A model generated the notes under the pieces. The model made no database searches. It saw nothing but the letters and a program-made list of their open reading frames with translations, and was not told the DNA's origin. Source: Jannaschia formosa (GTDB taxonomy: Bacteria; Pseudomonadota; Alphaproteobacteria; Rhodobacterales; Rhodobacteraceae). From it: a stretch of 64,000 nt of DNA. Below are positions 50,844 to 60,485 of this stretch, piece after piece. Made by a program: the position numbers and the translations under genes. Within the stretch, counting starts at the first letter, position 1; the number at the start of each line of letters is the position of its first letter. The DNA lies in contig NZ_QPLJ01000001.1 of assembly GCF_003340555.1 (NCBI RefSeq), positions 62,001 through 126,000 of the forward strand, in the 5' to 3' direction.

Positions 50844-51623
50844 TCACAACACGTCGCCCGCCCCTCTGTCACGTCTTTTCGGGACCGGCGGCCCGGACGG
50901 TCTGTCTCGCATCCGAAGCGCCGCCATATCGCGCAGGATCGCCTCGGCTTCGCCGGTATAGGCGCCATCTTCCGGCCGCGAATGCAGCACAAGCGGCGCC
51001 AGCAGAACGAGCGGCGTGCGCGCCCCCAGCACGCCCTGCACGATCACCCGCCCCGCCGGCGCCTCGGGGAAGGGCGCGACCGGCCGGATCGACAGCCCGC
51101 CCAGCGCGCCCTGCATGACCGGCAGGATCTCGCCCAGACGGTCGGCCCGGGCGATCACGGTGACCGTACCTTTCGGCGCCACCCGGCGGCAGGCGACGGC
51201 GACCCAGCGTGCCAAGTCGCCCGCGCGCGCCTCGCGCAGGGCCGCCTCGCGCGGGGCATCGGTCGCGGGCGATCCGGCGCCGGCCGGGAAGTAGGGCGGA
51301 TTGGCGATCACGTGGGACCATTGGCGGCGCAGGTCCGGGGGCAGGTCGTGGATGTCGGCCTCCACCACCTCCGCCGCGCCATTCCGGCGGGCCAGGGCCG
51401 CGGCCTCCGCGTCGCGCTCCACCCCCGTCAGGCGAAGGCCGGGCACGCGCGTGGCGAGGCAATACATCGCCGCCCCCGTCCCGCAGCCGAGGTCCAGCAC
51501 GCTGTCCCCCGCCCGCGCGGGCACCGCGGCGGCAAGCAGAACCGCATCCGAGCCGGAGCGGAAGCCTCCTCGATCGGGCTGATGCAGGTGAAGCCGCCCC
51601 CCGAGGAAGGCGTCGAGGCTCAT
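50844..51623 (-). CDS. tRNA1(Val) (adenine-37-N6)-methyltransferase-like
   Basis: SAM-dependent methyltransferase of 259 residues. Motif I is VLDLGCGTGAA and the N6-adenine motif IV is NPPYF. The N-terminus DAFLGGRLHLHQPDRGGFRSGSDAVLLAAA is the TrmN6/YfiC-type start. It probably modifies A37 of a tRNA, but rRNA or protein substrates cannot be excluded. Its ATG overlaps the DUF2007 stop codon (51620-51623, ATGA), so the two are translationally coupled. Confidence 0.88.
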   Translation of the reverse strand: MSLDAFLGGRLHLHQPDRGGFRSGSDAVLLAAAVPARAGDSVLDLGCGTGAAMYCLATRVPGLRLTGVERDAEAAALARRNGAAEVVEADIHDLPPDLRRQWSHVIANPPYFPAGAGSPATDAPREAALREARAGDLARWVAVACRRVAPKGTVTVIARADRLGEILPVMQGALGGLSIRPVAPFPEAPAGRVIVQGVLGARTPLVLLAPLVLHSRPEDGAYTGEAEAILRDMAALRMRDRPSGPPVPKRRDRGAGDVL

Positions 51624-51835
51624 TCCGAGACGGCGAGGCCGTTGTCGGTCATCGTCGCGCGGGCCATGAACAGGTCCCGGTCCGCTACCATCAGCCGCCG
51701 CGGCAGAATGCCTATGGAGCCTTCGAGGATGGACGTGTTGGCGTCCAGAACGAAGCAGTCTATACCCTCTCCGTCCAGCAGGGCGGAGGCGAAGGCGATC
51801 ACGGTGGGATCGTTGGTGCGCAGAAGCTCTCGCAT
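51620..51835 (-). CDS. DUF2007 family protein
   Basis: Small cytoplasmic protein of 71 residues: MRELLRTNDPTVIAFASALL, then the GEGIDCFVLDANTSILEGS and RRLMVADRDLFMARATM segments typical of DUF2007 (a putative signal-transducing alpha/beta domain). Function is unknown. It overlaps the downstream methyltransferase start by 4 nt and diverges from the polyprenyl synthase gene across 49 bp. Confidence 0.9.
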   Translation of the reverse strand: MRELLRTNDPTVIAFASALLDGEGIDCFVLDANTSILEGSIGILPRRLMVADRDLFMARATMTDNGLAVSE

Positions 51836-51884
51836 GGGACGAACTGCTATGGGGCCGCGAAGCCCTTGTCGAGACGGGGACATC

Positions 51885-52877
51885 ATGGACGTCGCAGAAA
51901 TGAGGAAGCCGCACGAGCGGCTGGCGGAGGCCTGCGCCGAGGAGATGGCCGCCGTGAACGCGCTGATCCGCGCCCGCATGGCCAGCGAACATGCGCCCCG
52001 CATCCCCGAGGTGACGGCTCACCTCGTCGAGGCGGGCGGCAAGCGGGTGCGCCCGCTGCTGACGGTCGCCTGCGCGAAGCTCTTCGGCTACGACGGGCAG
52101 GACCACGTCAAGCTGGCCGCCACCGTGGAGTTCATCCACACCGCCACCCTGCTGCATGACGACGTCGTCGACGAGAGCAGGCAGCGCCGCGGGCGGCCCA
52201 CCGCAAACCTGCTCTGGGACAACCAGTCGAGCGTGCTGGTCGGCGACTATCTCTTCGCGCGCTCGTTCCAGCTGATGGTCGAGACCGGGTCGCTGCGGGT
52301 GCTCGACATCCTGTCTGGCGCGGCGGCGACCATCGCCGAGGGCGAGGTGCTGCAGCTGACGGCGGCGCGCAACCTCTCGACCACCGAAGCGACCTGGCTG
52401 CAGATCGTGCGCGGCAAGACCGCCGCGCTGTTCGAGGCCGCGGCGGAGGTGGGCGGCGTCGTCGCAGGCGCCTCCGAGGACCAGGTGCGCGCCCTGGCGG
52501 AGTTCGGCGACGCGCTGGGCGTCTCGTTCCAGATCGTCGACGACTGGCTCGACTATGGCGGCGCGGGCGACGGGATCGGCAAGAACCTCGGCGACGACTT
52601 CCGGGAGGGCAAGCTGACCCTGCCCGTCATCCGCGCGCTGGCACGGGGCGACGACGCGGAGCGGGCCTTCTGGCGCGAGGCGCTGGAGAAGGGCCGCGCC
52701 GACGATTTCGCCCGCGCCCGGGAAATCGTGACGCGCCACGGCACGCTGGAGGAGACCCGCGCCGAGGCGCTGGCCTGGCGGAACCGGGCGGTCTCCGCAT
52801 TGGGTCGCCTGCCCGACGGCCCGCTGCGGGGCATGCTGGCGGATCTGGCCGACTACGTGGTGGCGCGGCCGGCCTGA
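51885..52877 (+). CDS. ispB: Polyprenyl diphosphate synthase (octaprenyl/decaprenyl type)
   Basis: Extends farnesyl diphosphate with isopentenyl units to make the ubiquinone side chain. It has 330 residues. The first aspartate-rich motif is LLHDDVVDE, the second is QIVDDWLDYGG, and the GGKRVRPLL segment binds substrate. Chain length (C40 versus C50) cannot be read reliably, though related bacteria make Q10. Start at 51885 (MDVAEMRKPHERL). The 3' side carries a hairpin plus an ATATTT motif. Confidence 0.94.
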   Translation: MDVAEMRKPHERLAEACAEEMAAVNALIRARMASEHAPRIPEVTAHLVEAGGKRVRPLLTVACAKLFGYDGQDHVKLAATVEFIHTATLLHDDVVDESRQRRGRPTANLLWDNQSSVLVGDYLFARSFQLMVETGSLRVLDILSGAAATIAEGEVLQLTAARNLSTTEATWLQIVRGKTAALFEAAAEVGGVVAGASEDQVRALAEFGDALGVSFQIVDDWLDYGGAGDGIGKNLGDDFREGKLTLPVIRALARGDDAERAFWREALEKGRADDFARAREIVTRHGTLEETRAEALAWRNRAVSALGRLPDGPLRGMLADLADYVVARPA

Positions 52878-52904
52878 CCGGAGGCGCCTCGAGGACCGGT
52901 CGGA

Positions 52905-52966
52905 GGGGGCTCTGCCCCCGCGCGCTTCGCGCGCCCCCCGGCATATTTGAGGAGCATCGAAAAGGG
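52905..52966 (+). repeat. Two hairpins plus ATATTT motif 3' of the polyprenyl synthase gene
   Basis: GGGGGC-TCT-GCCCCC (52905-52919) and GCGCGC-TTC-GCGCGC (52920-52934) are followed by CCCCCCGGCATATTTG and AGGAGCATCGAAAAG. The ATATTTG-GGAGCATCGAAA part is shared with the 40339-40373 copy. The arrangement (hairpins then motif) looks like a 3'-end or termination module. Confidence 0.7.
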
Positions 52967-53003
52967 GGAGCGGCGTGCCAGCCTTGGCGGGCCGGGAACG
53001 TGG

Positions 53004-53795
53004 TCAGGCCAAGGTGGTTGCAGCCGCCCACCAGCCGGGGCGCGCGAGACGGGCGGCGGCGCGGTCCGCATCCGCGCGCGACGGGTAGAGGCCGAAGCAG
53101 GTCGCGCCGGAGCCGGACATGCGGGCGAGCTCGGCGCCGGTGGCGCGCAATGCGTCGAGGGCCTCGGCGATGGCGGGGGCGATGACGCGGGCCGGGGGCT
53201 CCAGGTCGTTGCGCTGGGCGGCTAGCCAGGCGACGAGCGCGGCGCGGTCGGCATCCTGTGGGACCCCGTCGTGGCCGGGATTGTCCGCGCTCCCCAGCGC
53301 GGCGAAGACGCGGCCCGTGGGCACGGCGACGCCCGGATGCAGCAGGACGGCCGGCAGGGGCGGCAGGGAGAGCGGGTCGACCCGGTCCCCGATGCCCCGC
53401 ATCCGGGCGGCGCGAGGCGTCATGCAGACCGGCAGGTCGGCGCCCAAGGCCAGCAGCGCCTCGACCGGGGGCCGGGCGCCGACGAGGCGCAGCGCCGCAG
53501 CCGCGTCGGAGGAGCCGCCGCCGATGCCGCCGGGATGCGGCAGGTTCTTCTCCAGCGCGATCGCGCGCGGCGCGTCCGCAAGCGCCAGGGCGCGGCGGAT
53601 CAGGTTGGTGTCGTCCGTCGGGACGCCTTCGGCGAAGGGGCCGGTCACGGTCAGCCCGTCGCCCGGCGCCGCCGTCAGCCGGTCGCCCAGATCGGCGAAG
53701 GCCACCACGCTGTCGAGCAGATGATAGCCGTCGGCCCGGCGGCCAGTGACGTGCAGCGTCAGGTTGACCTTCGCGGGCGCGAAGCCGGCGGTCAC
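53004..53795 (-). CDS. ispE: 4-diphosphocytidyl-2-C-methyl-D-erythritol kinase
   Basis: Phosphorylates CDP-methylerythritol in the MEP isoprenoid pathway. GHMP-kinase fold, 263 residues: APAKVNLTLHVTGRRADGYH (5-24) supplies the substrate Lys/Asn/His, and LPHPGGIGGGSSDAAAALR is the ATP loop. The C-terminal ARMSGSGATCFGLY is also present. The start is a GTG at 53795 overlapping the stop codon of the TPR protein gene (GTGA), so the pair is coupled. It is convergent with the polyprenyl synthase, another isoprenoid gene. Confidence 0.94.
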   Translation of the reverse strand: MTAGFAPAKVNLTLHVTGRRADGYHLLDSVVAFADLGDRLTAAPGDGLTVTGPFAEGVPTDDTNLIRRALALADAPRAIALEKNLPHPGGIGGGSSDAAAALRLVGARPPVEALLALGADLPVCMTPRAARMRGIGDRVDPLSLPPLPAVLLHPGVAVPTGRVFAALGSADNPGHDGVPQDADRAALVAWLAAQRNDLEPPARVIAPAIAEALDALRATGAELARMSGSGATCFGLYPSRADADRAAARLARPGWWAAATTLA

Positions 53796-55498
53796 TCTCC
53801 GGCGGCCTCCAGGGCGCCGACGCCGCCCTCTTCCTCCAGCACGACGTCCAGCCCGACCTCCAGCTTGCGGCGGATGCGCGTGGCGTCCTCCTCCTCGGGG
53901 TCGAGCGACAGCGCCCGCTGCCACTGGAACTCCGCCTCGCGCTTGCGGCCGACCATCCAGAGCACGTCGCCCAGGTGGTCGTTCACGATCGGGTCCAGCG
54001 GCTCCAGGTCGGCGGCGCGCTCCATCGGCTCGACGGCCTCCTCGAAGCGGCCGAGGCGGTAATAGACCCAGGCCAGCGAGTCGGTGATGTAGCCGTCGTC
54101 GGGCCGCGCCGCGACCGCGCGCTCGATCATGTCGAGCGCCTCGTCCAGCTTCTCGCGCCGCTCGACCAGCCCGTAGCCGAGATAGTTCAGCACCTGCGGC
54201 TGGTCCGCGTTCAGCTCCAGCGCGGCGCGGAAATCGGCTTCGGCCTTCTCCCACTGGTCGACCCGCTCGTAGGCGATGCCGCGGACGTAATGCAGATACC
54301 AGTTGCGCGGCTGCCCTTCGGGCGACAGTTCCAGCGCCCGGTCATAGGCCGCGGCGCTTTCGGCGAACCGCTCCAGCCGGCGGAGCGTGTCGCCATAGGC
54401 GGCCCAGACGGTCTGGCGGTCGGGATCGGACTTGGTCAGCGCCGACAGCACCTCGAGCGCGGCCTCTTCCCTGCCCGCAGCCAGCAGCGCCTCGGCGCGG
54501 GTGATCTCGGCGCCGAAATAGGCCGGATCGTCGCGCGGCACCTGGTTCAGGACCTCGACGGCCAGATCGTACTGCTCCTGCTCGTCGAGCAGTTCGGCGG
54601 TCAGCACCAGCGCGTCGACATGATCGGCGCGCAGCGCCGTGGCGGCGCGGGCCGAGAGCAGGGTGAAGGTCGAGGTGGTCTCGCCCGCGAAGATCGCGGC
54701 GAGGGTGAAATAGGCCTCGGCCATACCGTCGGTCGGTTCGGTGACGAAGGTCCAGGGGATGTCCTCGCCGGCCTCGATCCGCTCGGCCAGGTCCTGCAGG
54801 GCGGGGCGGTTGGTCTGTTCGTTGGCCTGGGTCAGAAGCTCCAGCGCGTCCTCGGGGCGGTCGAGCTGGAGCAGGATCTGGGCATGCGCCTCGATCCCGC
54901 GGGCCGAGACGCCGATGGGCCCGTGCGCGCGGCCCGACAGGATCTCATCCGCGCCCTCGAAGTCGCCGGTCATGGCCAGGGCGAAGGCGCGGTGCAGATG
55001 GGCGATGGGGGCAAAGCCCTCGGTCTCGGCCAGCGTCTCGAAGGCCGCCACGGCCTCGTCCATGCGCCCCTCGGCCACGGCGATCCAGCCCAAAAGCAGC
55101 CCGTCGAGCAGCGCGCCCGCGACCCCGCGATTGCCGATCATTGCGGCGGCGGTGTCGTAGTCGCCCTCGACCAGCGCTTCCAGCAGCAGGGCGCCGTCGG
55201 CGAACTGGCTCTGCTCGCCGTCCTCTTCCAGCATGCGGGCGGCGTCGGCGGCGCGTCCGGTCTCGCCCAGGGCGGCGAAGATGACGACCGCGTTCTCGAG
55301 GATGCGCGGCTCGCGCGCGCCGCGGGACAGCAGCTTGGTGTAATACTCCCCCGCGGCGTCGTAATCGTTGCCGTAGCCCGCGATCCGGGCCGCGAGATAG
55401 GGGCCGGAGAGCCCCTGCGCCTGGACCTGCCCGGCGAAGGGCGCGGTCAGGGGCGCGGCGGCCAGAAGGGCTGCGAGCAGGAGCGGGCGGAGGGTCAT
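53792..55498 (-). CDS. Exported TPR-repeat protein
   Basis: Protein of 568 residues with a signal peptide (1-27, QVQAQ) and many tetratricopeptide repeats. Clear units occur at about 340-535 (for example VWAAYGDTLRRLERFAESAAAYDRAL, PQVLNYLGYGLVERREKLDEAL, DSLAWVYYRLGRFEEAVEPMERA). It probably acts as a scaffold at the periplasmic face or outer membrane. The C-terminus is acidic. It is translationally coupled to ispE, which is common in this bacterial group and need not mean a shared function. Confidence 0.9.
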   Translation of the reverse strand: MTLRPLLLAALLAAAPLTAPFAGQVQAQGLSGPYLAARIAGYGNDYDAAGEYYTKLLSRGAREPRILENAVVIFAALGETGRAADAARMLEEDGEQSQFADGALLLEALVEGDYDTAAAMIGNRGVAGALLDGLLLGWIAVAEGRMDEAVAAFETLAETEGFAPIAHLHRAFALAMTGDFEGADEILSGRAHGPIGVSARGIEAHAQILLQLDRPEDALELLTQANEQTNRPALQDLAERIEAGEDIPWTFVTEPTDGMAEAYFTLAAIFAGETTSTFTLLSARAATALRADHVDALVLTAELLDEQEQYDLAVEVLNQVPRDDPAYFGAEITRAEALLAAGREEAALEVLSALTKSDPDRQTVWAAYGDTLRRLERFAESAAAYDRALELSPEGQPRNWYLHYVRGIAYERVDQWEKAEADFRAALELNADQPQVLNYLGYGLVERREKLDEALDMIERAVAARPDDGYITDSLAWVYYRLGRFEEAVEPMERAADLEPLDPIVNDHLGDVLWMVGRKREAEFQWQRALSLDPEEEDATRIRRKLEVGLDVVLEEEGGVGALEAAGE

Positions 55499-55520
55499 TG
55501 ACGGTCCTCGTCGGATGGCG

Positions 55521-55550
55521 GTCGCGCCACGCTACGGGGCGTGGCGCGAC
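55521..55550. terminator. Perfect 12-bp hairpin 3' of the ETF-QO gene
   Basis: GTCGCGCCACGC-TACGGG-GCGTGGCGCGAC, lying 49 nt beyond the ETF-QO stop codon (minus strand) and 23 nt upstream of the TPR gene start. No U-tract follows on either strand. It could be a terminator or an operator-like site for the TPR gene. Confidence 0.65.
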
Positions 55551-55598
55551 GGTTCAAGCGGAGCGGACCGGAGCCGGATCACGAACGCGACAGTGCGC

Positions 55599-57248
55599 TC
55601 ACATGTTCGGGTAGTTCGGCCCGTCGCCCCCCTGCGGCGGCGTCCAGACGATGTTCTGGGCCGGGTCCTTGATGTCGCAGGTCTTGCAGTGGACGCAGTT
55701 CTGGAAGTTGATCTGGAACCTGGCCGACGGCCCCTCGCCGATGAACTCGTAGACCCCTGCCGGGCAGTAGCGCTGCGAAGGCCCGCCGTATTTCAGCAGG
55801 TCCACGTCGACGGGCACCTGCTTGTCCTTGAGCTTCAGGTGGGAGGGCTGGCTCTCCTCGTGATTGGTGAAGCTGTAGGCGACGTTGGTCAGACGGTCGA
55901 AGGACAGCACCCCGTCGGGCTTGGGATAGTCGATGGGCTGGTGGTGATAGCGGGTCTCGGTCGACTCGGCGTCGGACTTGCCGTGCCGGTTGGTGAAGAG
56001 GGAGCGGCCGAGCAGGTGGTTGGTCCACATCGACGCGCCGCCCACGACCATCGAGGCGGTCAGGCCGTAGTTCGACCAGAGCGGCTTGACGTTGCGGACC
56101 TTCTTCAGGTCCTTGCCGATCGGACCGGAGCGGACCTCGTCATTGTACTCGTCGAGCGTGTCCTGCGCGCGGCCGGCGTCGATGGCGGCATGGGCGGCCT
56201 CGGCCGCGGCCTTGCCCGAAAGCATCGCGTTGTGGATGCCCTTGATGCGGGGCACGTTGACCATGCCCGCCGCGCAACCCAGCAGCGCGCCGCCCGGAAA
56301 GGCGGTGCGCGGCAGCGATTGCCAGCCGCCCTCGGTAATGGCGCGGGCGCCGTAGGCGACGCGCTTGCCGCCCTTCAGAAGCTCGGCCACCATCGGGTGA
56401 TGCTTGAAGCGCTGGAACTCCATGTAGGGGTAAACATAAGGGTTCTTGTAGTTCAGGTGGACGACGAAGCCGACATAGACCTGATTGTTGTCGAGGTGAT
56501 AGATGAAGGACCCGCCGCCTGCGTTCTTGCCCAGCGGCCAGCCCATCGTATGCACGACCTTGCCCGGCTGGTGCTTGGCCGGGTCGATCTCCCAGATTTC
56601 CTTCATGCCGAGGCCGAACTTCTGCGGCTCGCTGTCCGCGTCCAGCCCGTAGCGGTGGATCACCTGCTTCGACAGCGATCCGCGCACGCCCTCGCCGAGG
56701 AAGACATACTTGCCGTGCAGCTCCATCCCCGGCTCGTAGCCGTCGCCTTTGGTTCCATCCGGGTTGATCCCGAACTCGCCCGCGACGACGCCCTTCACGT
56801 TGCCCTGCCTGTCATAGACCAGCTCGGAGCAGGACATGCCGGGGAAGATCTCGACGCCCAGCGCCTCGGCCTGCTCGGCCATCCAGCGGCAGACATTGCC
56901 GAGCGAGACGATGTAGTTGCCGTGATTGCTCATCAGCGGGGGCATGGCGCGGTTCGGGACGCGGACGCGGCCCTCCTCGCCCAGGACGTAGAAGCTGTCG
57001 GAGGTGACGGGGACGTTCAGCGGCGCGCCCTTCTCCTTCCAGTCGGGGATCAGCGCGTTCAGGCCGACCGGGTCCATCACGGCGCCCGACAGGATATGGG
57101 CGCCGACCTCGGACCCCTTCTCGATCACGACCACGGAGCGCTCGGGGTCGAGCTGCTTGAGCCGGATCGCCGCCGCAAGGCCCGAGGGCCCGGCGCCGAC
57201 GATGACGACGTCATATTCCATGCTTTCGCGTTCGATGGTCTCGGCCAT
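55599..57248 (-). CDS. Electron-transfer-flavoprotein:ubiquinone oxidoreductase
   Basis: Membrane-associated flavoprotein passing electrons from ETF (fatty-acid and amino-acid dehydrogenases) to ubiquinone. It has 549 residues: FAD fold DVVIVGAGPSGLAAAIRLKQ near the N-terminus, the quinone-binding hydrophobic surface region, and a C-terminal [4Fe-4S] domain with Cys residues in YCPAGVYEF and NFQNCVHCKTCDIKDP. The start ATG at 57248 (MAETIERESMEYD) is the family N-terminus. The upstream frame extension is rejected. Confidence 0.96.
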   Translation of the reverse strand: MAETIERESMEYDVVIVGAGPSGLAAAIRLKQLDPERSVVVIEKGSEVGAHILSGAVMDPVGLNALIPDWKEKGAPLNVPVTSDSFYVLGEEGRVRVPNRAMPPLMSNHGNYIVSLGNVCRWMAEQAEALGVEIFPGMSCSELVYDRQGNVKGVVAGEFGINPDGTKGDGYEPGMELHGKYVFLGEGVRGSLSKQVIHRYGLDADSEPQKFGLGMKEIWEIDPAKHQPGKVVHTMGWPLGKNAGGGSFIYHLDNNQVYVGFVVHLNYKNPYVYPYMEFQRFKHHPMVAELLKGGKRVAYGARAITEGGWQSLPRTAFPGGALLGCAAGMVNVPRIKGIHNAMLSGKAAAEAAHAAIDAGRAQDTLDEYNDEVRSGPIGKDLKKVRNVKPLWSNYGLTASMVVGGASMWTNHLLGRSLFTNRHGKSDAESTETRYHHQPIDYPKPDGVLSFDRLTNVAYSFTNHEESQPSHLKLKDKQVPVDVDLLKYGGPSQRYCPAGVYEFIGEGPSARFQINFQNCVHCKTCDIKDPAQNIVWTPPQGGDGPNYPNM

Positions 57249-57336
57249 GGCTGCACCCCTCACTGTTCGCTTTGCAGGGGTATGGGGAGCCGGGGACGGA
57301 GGGTCAATCGTGACGCAACGCTTTGTCGCGGCCCGC

Positions 57337-57597
57337 TCAGGTGTCGGACGGACGAGGATACTCGGCGTCGTGGGCATGGGCGAGGTGCTGCAGCAGGTCC
57401 TCGGGCAGCGCCTCGAGCCGCAGGACGACCTTGCGGTCATGCGCCGCCCGGATGTGCTCGGGCCGCAGCGTGACCTCGCCATAGCCCTCGACATGGGCGA
57501 GCAGCCGGTCGGGATGCACCTCGCGGATGGCGCCGATGCCGACCTGGCCCTCGGCGGCGAAGACCTCGTCCTCGGCGCGGATCGTGGAAAGGGGCAT
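57337..57597 (-). CDS. Small hypothetical protein between murD and ETF-QO
   Basis: Cytoplasmic protein of 86 residues, function unknown. MPLSTIRAEDEVFAAEGQVG, GAIREVHPDRLLAHVEGYGE and TLRPEHIRAAHDRKVVL suggest a small beta-barrel similar to PRC-barrel-like or DUF2171-like domains; this is only a resemblance. The ATG at 57597 has GGAGGGCC upstream on the minus strand. The longer frame to 57900 runs over murD and is rejected. Confidence 0.8.
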   Translation of the reverse strand: MPLSTIRAEDEVFAAEGQVGIGAIREVHPDRLLAHVEGYGEVTLRPEHIRAAHDRKVVLRLEALPEDLLQHLAHAHDAEYPRPSDT

Positions 57598-57676
57598 CTG
57601 GCGGCCCTCCTCGTCGTTTGCAGTCGGGGCAGCTTCGCACGTTTCGGCGACCGTTGCAGCCCCCAAGGCCCGCGCC

Positions 57677-59062
57677 CTATCCCGCCAGCGCGGCGACCCG
57701 CGCGGCGAAATCCTCGCCGCGCCGCTCGAAGCTGTCGTACTGGTCGAAGCTGGCCGCCGCAGGGGCCAGCAGCACCGTCTCACCAGGCTGGGCGTCCCGC
57801 GCGGCGGCAGCGACGGCGGTGGCCATGTCGCCGCAGATCTCGACCTCGACACCGGGGCCGAGGCCCAGCGCGAAACTCGGCGCCTCGCGGCCGATGACAT
57901 AGGCCTTCACCACACGGTGCAGATGCCGATGCAGCGCGTCGAGCCCGCCTTCCTTCTGAAGGCCGCCGCAGATCCAGCGGATCCGCTCGAAGGCCTGGAG
58001 CGCCTGCACGGCGGCGTCCACGTTCGTCGCCTTGCTGTCGTTGACGAAGGCCACTCCGCCGCGCTCCGCGATCCGCTGGGACCGGTGCGGCAGGCCGGGA
58101 TAACTGCGCAAGCCCGCCTCGATCTCGCGCGGGCCGAGGCCCAGCGCCCGCGCCGCGCCCCAGGCGCAGCAGGCGTTCTGGTGGTTATGCCTGCCCGGCA
58201 AGCCCGCGATGCCGCGCAGGTCGACGGAGGCAAGCTGCCGCCCCTTGCGCGTCTCGGCGAGCCAGCCCTTGCGCGCCGTGACCGACCAGCCAGGCCCCTC
58301 CGGCTTCGAGGACGACACGCGGATCACCCGATCGTCGACCGTCGCCTCCTGCAGCTGGTTGGCGAGGAACAGCCCCTCGTTCTCCTCGACGCCGATCACC
58401 GCGCGGTCCGGCCCGCCCTCGGCGAAGAGCCGCCGCTTGGCCGCGAAATAGCCGCCGAAGCCCGCATGCCGGTCGAGATGGTCGGGCGAGAGGTTCGTGA
58501 ACACCGCGACGTCCGGAGTGAGCGACCGGGCGAGCTCGGTCTGGTAGCTCGACAACTCCAGCACGATGATCTCGTCCTCCTCGGGCGGATCGAGATCGAG
58601 CACGCCGCGGCCGATATTGCCCGCGAGATGGGCGCGCTTGCCCGCCTGGACCAGGATGTGGTGCAGCAGCGCCGAGGTGGTGGACTTGCCGTTGGACCCG
58701 GTGATGGCCACGACGCGCGGCGCCGTGTCGCCCCAGCCGAGCGAGCGGAAGAACAGGCCGATATCGTTGTCGACCGCGACGCCCGCGCGCCAGGCGGCGG
58801 CGATGGCGGGATGCGGCGCGGGATAGAGATGCGGGATGCCCGGGCTCGTCACCAGCGTCGCGACGCCGTCGAGCGCACCGGGGGCGGTCGGGTCGCGCAG
58901 TTCGAACCCCTCGGCCTCGGCGGCCTCTCGCCCCTTCGCGCCGTCGTCCCAGGCGAGGACATGCGCCCCGCCCGCCCGCAGGGCGCGGGCGGCCGTCAGG
59001 CCCGATCGGCCGAGCCCCAGCACGGCGACGGTCGCACCGTCATAGCCCTGGACGGGGATCAT
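57677..59062 (-). CDS. murD: UDP-N-acetylmuramoyl-L-alanine--D-glutamate ligase
   Basis: Cytoplasmic peptidoglycan precursor enzyme adding D-glutamate. It has 461 residues. The N-terminal Rossmann domain contains [17 protein letters not shown], the ATP loop is [16 protein letters not shown], and [10 protein letters not shown] and [13 protein letters not shown] are Mur-ligase signatures. The ATG at 59062 overlaps the upstream small membrane gene by 4 nt. No ftsW follows in the window, although it usually follows murD in dcw clusters. Confidence 0.96.
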   Translation of the reverse strand: MIPVQGYDGATVAVLGLGRSGLTAARALRAGGAHVLAWDDGAKGREAAEAEGFELRDPTAPGALDGVATLVTSPGIPHLYPAPHPAIAAAWRAGVAVDNDIGLFFRSLGWGDTAPRVVAITGSNGKSTTSALLHHILVQAGKRAHLAGNIGRGVLDLDPPEEDEIIVLELSSYQTELARSLTPDVAVFTNLSPDHLDRHAGFGGYFAAKRRLFAEGGPDRAVIGVEENEGLFLANQLQEATVDDRVIRVSSSKPEGPGWSVTARKGWLAETRKGRQLASVDLRGIAGLPGRHNHQNACCAWGAARALGLGPREIEAGLRSYPGLPHRSQRIAERGGVAFVNDSKATNVDAAVQALQAFERIRWICGGLQKEGGLDALHRHLHRVVKAYVIGREAPSFALGLGPGVEVEICGDMATAVAAAARDAQPGETVLLAPAAASFDQYDSFERRGEDFAARVAALAG

Positions 59063-59328
59063 GGCCGCACCTCGCATGTCTCGACGAACCAGATGGCCGA
59101 GGCGCGCCGCAGCTCCGACGCGCCCTCGGGGCCGACCGCCTCGACCCGCGTGCCGCAGGCCCCGGGCGTCGCGGCCAGATAGGTCTGCGCGTCCCCATGG
59201 CCGCGCAGGATCGGTCCCGCCATCACCCCGGCGGCGGCGAGGCAGGCCAGCGCCCCCCAGCGCGCCGCCCGGACGTTGAGCGCGACCGGCGGGCCGTCGC
59301 GCGCGATCAGCGGATTGCGCAGCCTCAT
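59059..59328 (-). CDS. Small membrane protein within the dcw cluster
   Basis: Protein of 89 residues with one hydrophobic segment (about 26-43, [17 protein letters not shown]) and a short, likely periplasmic, C-terminal domain with two Cys residues (GACGTRVE and FVETCEV) that could form a disulfide. The family is not recognised. It starts 70 nt after mraY and overlaps murD by 4 nt, so it belongs to the cell-wall operon. A role near septal wall synthesis is an inference from position only. Confidence 0.75.
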   Translation of the reverse strand: MRLRNPLIARDGPPVALNVRAARWGALACLAAAGVMAGPILRGHGDAQTYLAATPGACGTRVEAVGPEGASELRRASAIWFVETCEVRP

Positions 59329-59398
59329 GACATGCGCTCCCCCCGGCGCAGCTGGCCTCCGGTCGACCGGAGGCCCGTCCCGGGCCCGCCCGGGACGC

Positions 59399-60481
59399 TC
59401 ATCGCACCTTCAGCGTGGCGAGGCCGATCAGCGCCAGGATCAGCGCGATGATCCAGAAGCGGATCACGACCTGCGGCTCGGCCCAGCCCTTCTTCTCGAA
59501 ATGGTGGTGGATCGGCGCCATCAGGAAGACGCGCTTTCCGGTCGCCTTGAAATAGGTGACCTGGACGATGACCGACACGGCCTCCAGCACGAAGACGCCG
59601 CCGATGATGGCCCAGACCAGCTCGTGCTTGGTGACGACCGCCGCCGTGCCCAGCGCGCCGCCCAGCGCGAGCGAGCCGGTGTCGCCCATGAAGACCGCCG
59701 CGGGCGGGGCGTTGTACCACAGGAAGCCCAAGCCCCCGCCGATCAGCCCGGCCGCGAAAATCAGAAGCTCGCCGGTGCCGGGGACGTAATGCACCTCGAG
59801 ATAGGTGGTGAAGTCGATCCGCCCCACCGCGTAGGAGATCACGCCCAGCGTCCCCGCCGCGATCATCACGGGCATGATCGCCAGCCCGTCCAACCCGTCG
59901 GTCAGATTCACCGCGTTGGCCGAGCCCACGATCACCAGCATCACGAAGGGCAGGTAGAGAACCCCCATGTTCCACAGCGCGTTCTTGAAGAACGGGAAGG
60001 CCATGGCCTGCTGCAGCTCCGGCGGGTGGGTCCAGATGGCGACCAGCCCCGCGACGGCGGCGATCAGGAAGCCAAGCGCCAGGCGCACCTTCGCCGGCAC
60101 GCCCTTGGTGTTGCCCGCCGAGACCTTGGCATAGTCGTCGACGAAGCCGATCGCGCCGAAGCTGATGGTGACGCCCAGGATCAACCAGACATAGGGGTTG
60201 TCGAGCCGCGCGAAGAGCAGCGTCGAGACCGTCACCGCCCCGAGGATCAGCACGCCCCCCATTGTCGGCGTTCCGGCCTTGGCGAAATGCGTCGCGGGCC
60301 CGTCCGTCCGGATCGGCTGGCCCTTGCCCTGGCGCCTGCGCAGAAGGTCGATCAACGGCTGCCCGAAGAGGAAGCCGAACAGCAGCGCGAAGATGAACGC
60401 GCCCCCTGCCCGGACGGTAATGTATCGGAAAAGATTGAAGAAGTCTCCGCCGTCGGAAAACGACGTAAGCCAGTAGAGCAT
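59399..60481 (-). CDS. mraY: Phospho-N-acetylmuramoyl-pentapeptide-transferase
   Basis: Inner-membrane enzyme forming lipid I. It has 360 residues and about ten helices. The catalytic segments are GFVDDYAKV (the Asp-Asp pair), [13 protein letters not shown] and [14 protein letters not shown]. Its start is 4 nt after the murF stop codon. Confidence 0.97.
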   Translation of the reverse strand: MLYWLTSFSDGGDFFNLFRYITVRAGGAFIFALLFGFLFGQPLIDLLRRRQGKGQPIRTDGPATHFAKAGTPTMGGVLILGAVTVSTLLFARLDNPYVWLILGVTISFGAIGFVDDYAKVSAGNTKGVPAKVRLALGFLIAAVAGLVAIWTHPPELQQAMAFPFFKNALWNMGVLYLPFVMLVIVGSANAVNLTDGLDGLAIMPVMIAAGTLGVISYAVGRIDFTTYLEVHYVPGTGELLIFAAGLIGGGLGFLWYNAPPAAVFMGDTGSLALGGALGTAAVVTKHELVWAIIGGVFVLEAVSVIVQVTYFKATGKRVFLMAPIHHHFEKKGWAEPQVVIRFWIIALILALIGLATLKVR

Positions 60482-60485
60482 GGTC

